This document shows, piece by piece, positions 5,843-7,558 of a stretch of 7,558 bases of DNA (within the stretch, counting starts at the first letter, position 1; each line of letters opens with the position of its first letter). The position numbers and the translations under genes were made by a program. The stretch is from Synechococcales cyanobacterium 340R_concoct_173_sub (GTDB lineage Bacteria; Cyanobacteriota; Cyanobacteriia; Leptolyngbyales; Leptolyngbyaceae), in NCBI GenBank assembly GCA_025354065.1, contig JANXNM010000070.1, forward strand, positions 1-7,558, in the 5' to 3' direction. The notes under the pieces were generated by a model. That model was not told the origin of the DNA, ran no database searches, and saw only the letters and a list, made by a program, of their open reading frames with translations.

Positions 5843-6399
5843 AGAATGAAGAATTGAAGAATAGTGAAATTACTCGATTTAATTTGTCACCGATCGTTCG
5901 GATTACATTGTTGAGTTTGTATTTAGCGTTGACGGTACCATTACCGTATTTGGCTACTGCAACGAAGTCTGAAGTATCTAGTGAAGGGTTGTGGGTTGCG
6001 ATCGCGATTGGTTTCATTGGCCTATACGGTGCGCTCTCGGAACGGGTTTTAGTCGATTCAAAACAAATTCAAGTCACCTATCCCAAATGGTTTCCCTTTC
6101 GACGTGGTTGGCAACTGGAATGGTCGAAGGTGCGCGATTTAAAAGCTCGAAGTACAGGCCAAGGTGGATTGGTTTACTACTTTGTTAGCGATGACGAAAA
6201 AGGCTATTTGTTACCGATGCGAATCGCTGGATTTGCGCGATTAGTGAAAGTAGTTCAAGAACAAACCCAAATTGATACACGAGATGTAAAACCTTTGTCG
6301 CAGCCTTGGATGTATTTGATTTTATTTGTATTGACGATCGTTCTGGGGTTGGTGGATGCGTGGGCGATCGTGGCCGCGAAAAGCATACAAACTCTTTAG
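5839..6399 (+). CDS. Three-helix membrane protein with a possible bacterial PH-like domain
   Basis: I do not recognise a named family. The 186 residues show membrane helices at about 18-40 (RITLLSLYLALTVPLPYLAT), 50-66 (GLWVAIAIGFIGLYGAL) and 156-179 (PWMYLILFVLTIVLGLVDAW). Between helices 2 and 3 lies a soluble stretch of about 85 residues with strands and one helix: RVLVDSKQIQVTYP, the WQLEWSKVRDLKA strand, YYFVSDDEKGYLLP and the helix FARLVKVVQEQTQID. 'W..V.D' in the strand followed by a final helix resembles the bPH (YdbS/YcxB-like) domains found in small membrane proteins, but this is a fold guess. The start is ATG 5839, sharing ATGA with the stop of the LD-carboxypeptidase gene, so it is coupled to it. 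It converges with vapC after 44 nt; no terminator with a GC-rich stem is visible in that gap. Confidence 0.7.
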   Translation: MKNEELKNSEITRFNLSPIVRITLLSLYLALTVPLPYLATATKSEVSSEGLWVAIAIGFIGLYGALSERVLVDSKQIQVTYPKWFPFRRGWQLEWSKVRDLKARSTGQGGLVYYFVSDDEKGYLLPMRIAGFARLVKVVQEQTQIDTRDVKPLSQPWMYLILFVLTIVLGLVDAWAIVAAKSIQTL

Positions 6400-6443
6400 C
6401 TAAAAGACTGATAAACGTTTAATTTCTATGTTACTGAGGTCCA

Positions 6444-6824
6444 TCACCGAATCATCTGCACATCCAATGCAAATGTGAGTGCAGCCCATGCCCGATCGCT
6501 CGTCAAAACAGGTACGCCCAACCGCAATCCCAAACTTAAACAAGCCCGGTCGCCCAAAGATAATCCTGCCTGCCGCGTTTGCTCCCACAATCGTCCTGCC
6601 ATTTCCCCATCTTCCGACGTAAACGGTTCAACCATCAACCCTAAAGACGACAAATCATCCAACATTCCATCAACCATAACCCCAGCCGCGATCGACTTCT
6701 GCACGACCTCCGCCCAATTGACGCTCGACATAACTGACTCGGCTAATACCCGGTCCACGACTATACTCCCCGGCTCATCTTTCAAATAAGCCAGCAATGC
6801 TGAAGCATCCAAAACAACTGTCAT
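6444..6824 (-). CDS. vapC: VapC-type PIN-domain toxin
   Basis: PIN-domain toxins are Mg-dependent ribonucleases that stop translation by cutting particular RNAs (tRNA or rRNA in studied cases). This 126-residue protein has the standard length and the acidic active-site set: Asp6 in VLDASALLAYL, Glu39 in SVNWAEVVQK, Asp92 in LSLGDRACLSLG and Asp110 in VLTSDRAW. The order and spacing match VapC proteins, and nothing is missing, so it is probably active. The ATG at 6824-6822 overlaps the antitoxin stop codon (ATGA), the usual arrangement in which antitoxin is made first. It ends 44 nt from the convergent membrane protein gene. The RNA target cannot be predicted from sequence. Confidence 0.92.
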   Translation of the reverse strand: MTVVLDASALLAYLKDEPGSIVVDRVLAESVMSSVNWAEVVQKSIAAGVMVDGMLDDLSSLGLMVEPFTSEDGEMAGRLWEQTRQAGLSLGDRACLSLGLRLGVPVLTSDRAWAALTFALDVQMIR

Positions 6825-7087
6825 TCTGCCACTTCCCGTTTTGCAGCTTCGCGCCGATCGACAATCAATTCATCCGCCAAACTCCGAGCCTTGGACATTT
6901 GGGCAAACCGAGCTTTAAGCCTCTGCTTCACCATTTCTGGCTTCTCTAAGACCAATCGCCCTGCTTCCTCACGGGCCACCAGCGTATCTCCCTCTTCAAA
7001 CCCCAAAACTTGCCGCAACGCCACTGGAATTACCAGCCGACCCTGCCGACCCAAATGAACATCCACCGATTTAGACAGTTTAGCCAT
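6821..7087 (-). CDS. vapB: VapB-type antitoxin, AbrB/MazE/SpoVT swapped-hairpin fold
   Basis: The antitoxin neutralises the adjacent PIN toxin and, with it, represses the operon. From ATG 7087 the protein has 88 residues. Residues 8-48 form the DNA-binding AbrB-type fold, with VDVHLGRQGRLVIPVALRQV and the following GFEEGDTLVAREEAGRLVL; G.QGR.VIP..LR is the family hallmark. Residues 51-88 are a charged helical tail (MVKQRLKARFAQM onward), typical of the part that wraps the toxin. The frame extends to TTG 7111, but the extra residues (MAWHLSGC) precede the normal start, and GGA at -6 favours the ATG. The TGA overlaps the vapC ATG. Regulation is likely autogenous through the palindrome in its promoter. 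Confidence 0.88.
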   Translation of the reverse strand: MAKLSKSVDVHLGRQGRLVIPVALRQVLGFEEGDTLVAREEAGRLVLEKPEMVKQRLKARFAQMSKARSLADELIVDRREAAKREVAE

Positions 7088-7123
7088 ACATCCGCTCAAG
7101 TGCCATGCCAAATCTTTTGTGTC

Positions 7124-7152
7124 ATATGCTGCCAGTATATGGCATTTTGCAA
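7124..7152 (-). promoter_or_regulatory. Candidate vapBC promoter
   Basis: On the minus strand TTGCAA (7152-7147) and GCATAT (7129-7124) are 17 nt apart, giving a -35/-10 pair that would start transcription about 30 nt before the vapB ATG. An alternative -10, TATACT (7139-7134), is closer to consensus but lacks a good -35 box at the right distance. Either choice puts the palindrome at 7130-7144 inside the polymerase footprint. Confidence 0.4.
7130..7144. promoter_or_regulatory. Palindromic operator candidate of vapBC
   Basis: TGCCA (7130-7134) and TGGCA (7140-7144) form a perfect 5-bp inverted repeat around GTATA. Two further TGCCA copies stand in tandem at 7101-7110 in the leader, between the promoter and the ATG. 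A second, wider inverted repeat, CAAGTGC (7097-7103) and GCACTTG (7157-7163), encloses the whole control region. AbrB-type antitoxins are known to bind such palindromes and repress their own operon in complex with the toxin. Confidence 0.45.
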
Positions 7153-7249
7153 GAGTGCACTTGGTTCAATGCGGCGAGCGATCGTTTCAGTGTCAATCTA
7201 ACGATCGCAATCACCTACCACAGATAACCTCGATCGCACTAAGGTTCTA
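7145..7249. other. Spacer upstream of vapBC, no gene seen
   Basis: Beyond the promoter the DNA holds several CGATCG cores (at 7180-7185, 7203-7208, 7231-7236, 7254-7259) but no reading frame, tRNA or terminator that I can support. The coiled-coil protein gene on the right ends at 7250 and is read toward this spacer, so a terminator might be expected here; none with a clear stem and T run is visible. Confidence 0.4.
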
Positions 7250-7558
7250 TTAGCGATCGTCTTTTCCTCGTATTTTGTCCTGTTTTGCGAGGCTTTTAAT
7301 TTCTTTCTTTTCTTGATGCTTTAAAACTTTCAACTCTTTGTGAGCCAGTTTTTCTTGAGTTTTATTTTCTTGCCTTCTATTCTTATTTTCTTGTCGAATT
7401 TTTGCCTTTTTTTCAAGAAATTCTAAGCGCATTCTGTATGCCTCATCAGTCTCTCTGTCCTTTTGGGCATATCCACGACTCGCTTCTTTAATAACATCAC
7501 TAGTTGCTGAACCTAAGCTGTCAAATGCTTGCGCCCCAGATTTCAAAGCATTTGCAAT
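7250..7558 (-). CDS. Partial C-terminus of an unrecognised charged coiled-coil protein
   Basis: The frame is open to the right edge of the window (first complete codon ATT at 7558-7556), so only about 102 C-terminal residues are seen and the true start lies outside; the TTG at 7546 is not a credible start. The visible part begins IANALKSGAQAFDSLGSATS, passes through a hydrophilic stretch (YAQKDRETDEAYRMRLEFL) and ends in about 55 residues of almost pure Lys, Glu, Gln, Asn and Arg. That tail has a heptad-like repeat, RQENKNR followed by RQENKTQ, and should form one long basic helix or coiled coil, ending in KIRGKDDR before a TAA at 7252-7250. There is no membrane segment, Cys or enzymatic motif in view. 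It is upstream of vapBC in an accessory-looking region. A phage or plasmid structural or DNA-associated protein is possible, but I have no evidence for it. Confidence 0.6.
   Translation of the reverse strand: MANALKSGAQAFDSLGSATSDVIKEASRGYAQKDRETDEAYRMRLEFLEKKAKIRQENKNRRQENKTQEKLAHKELKVLKHQEKKEIKSLAKQDKIRGKDDR

Larger units (their letters stand above)
3214..6005. repeat. HIP1 octamers (GCGATCGC), eight perfect copies
   Basis: Perfect copies start at 3214, 3487, 3823, 3892, 4985, 5047, 5697 and 5998, all inside coding sequence (four in aspC, three in the LD-carboxypeptidase gene, one in the following membrane protein gene). This palindrome is strongly over-represented in many cyanobacterial genomes and is the best single clue to the organism group. 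I found no perfect copy in 1-3213 or in 6006-7558, although CGATCG cores are common there. Confidence 0.85.

Noticed and set aside
6400..6443. Terminator between the convergent membrane protein and vapC genes
   Set aside because: Only short AT-rich palindromes (TTTAGCTAAA, AAACGTTT) without a usable loop are present.
6475..6789. 104-residue plus-strand frame
   Set aside because: It lies antisense to vapC, which has a full PIN active site; the plus-strand product resembles nothing.
1..7558. CRISPR array, tRNA, rRNA, insertion sequence ends or attachment sites
   Set aside because: I looked for regularly spaced repeats, tRNA-like cloverleaf and CCA ends, transposase motifs and long inverted repeats, and saw none by eye.

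Overview
This is almost certainly cyanobacterial chromosome. The octamer GCGATCGC (the HIP1 repeat of cyanobacteria) occurs eight times as a perfect copy between 3214 and 6005, and several proteins belong to families that are essentially cyanobacterial (a DUF3288 protein, a DUF4230 protein, an AspC-type aminotransferase with the typical cyanobacterial N-terminus). I cannot name the genus.

Left accessory part (1-1934, all minus strand). The window opens inside the N-terminus of a large type IIG / type ISP-like restriction-modification enzyme (1-182). Upstream of it lies a short remnant that reads like the C-terminus of a HigA-type helix-turn-helix antitoxin (314-412). Next comes a broken methyltransferase gene (475-1934). 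It is split by one +1/-1 frameshift, probably in a G run at 1587-1590, and by one in-frame TAA at 688-690. Repairing both lesions gives a single protein of about 486 residues with two copies of a ~66-residue N-terminal module ahead of a class I SAM-dependent methyltransferase domain. This decayed gene is the main finding.

Central part (1941-6399). On the minus strand, an aspartate aminotransferase (aspC) is followed by its own terminator and by a membrane-anchored DUF4230 protein; a probable promoter for the latter lies inside the terminator hairpin loop. Divergently, on the plus strand, stand a VOC-fold protein that has lost a usual metal ligand, then a compact three-gene unit: DUF3288 protein, LD-carboxypeptidase (murein peptide recycling), and a three-helix membrane protein. 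These three are separated by 4 nt and by an ATGA overlap respectively, so they are probably co-transcribed.

Right accessory part (6444-7558, minus strand). A complete VapBC-type toxin-antitoxin pair (AbrB-fold antitoxin, PIN-domain toxin, ATGA overlap) has a palindromic operator candidate in its promoter. The window ends in the C-terminus of an unrecognised, highly charged coiled-coil protein.

Perfect HIP1 sites are confined to the central block, while both flanks carry restriction-modification, toxin-antitoxin and broken genes. I read this as a housekeeping core between two accessory segments. I do not see a convincing new multi-gene system.
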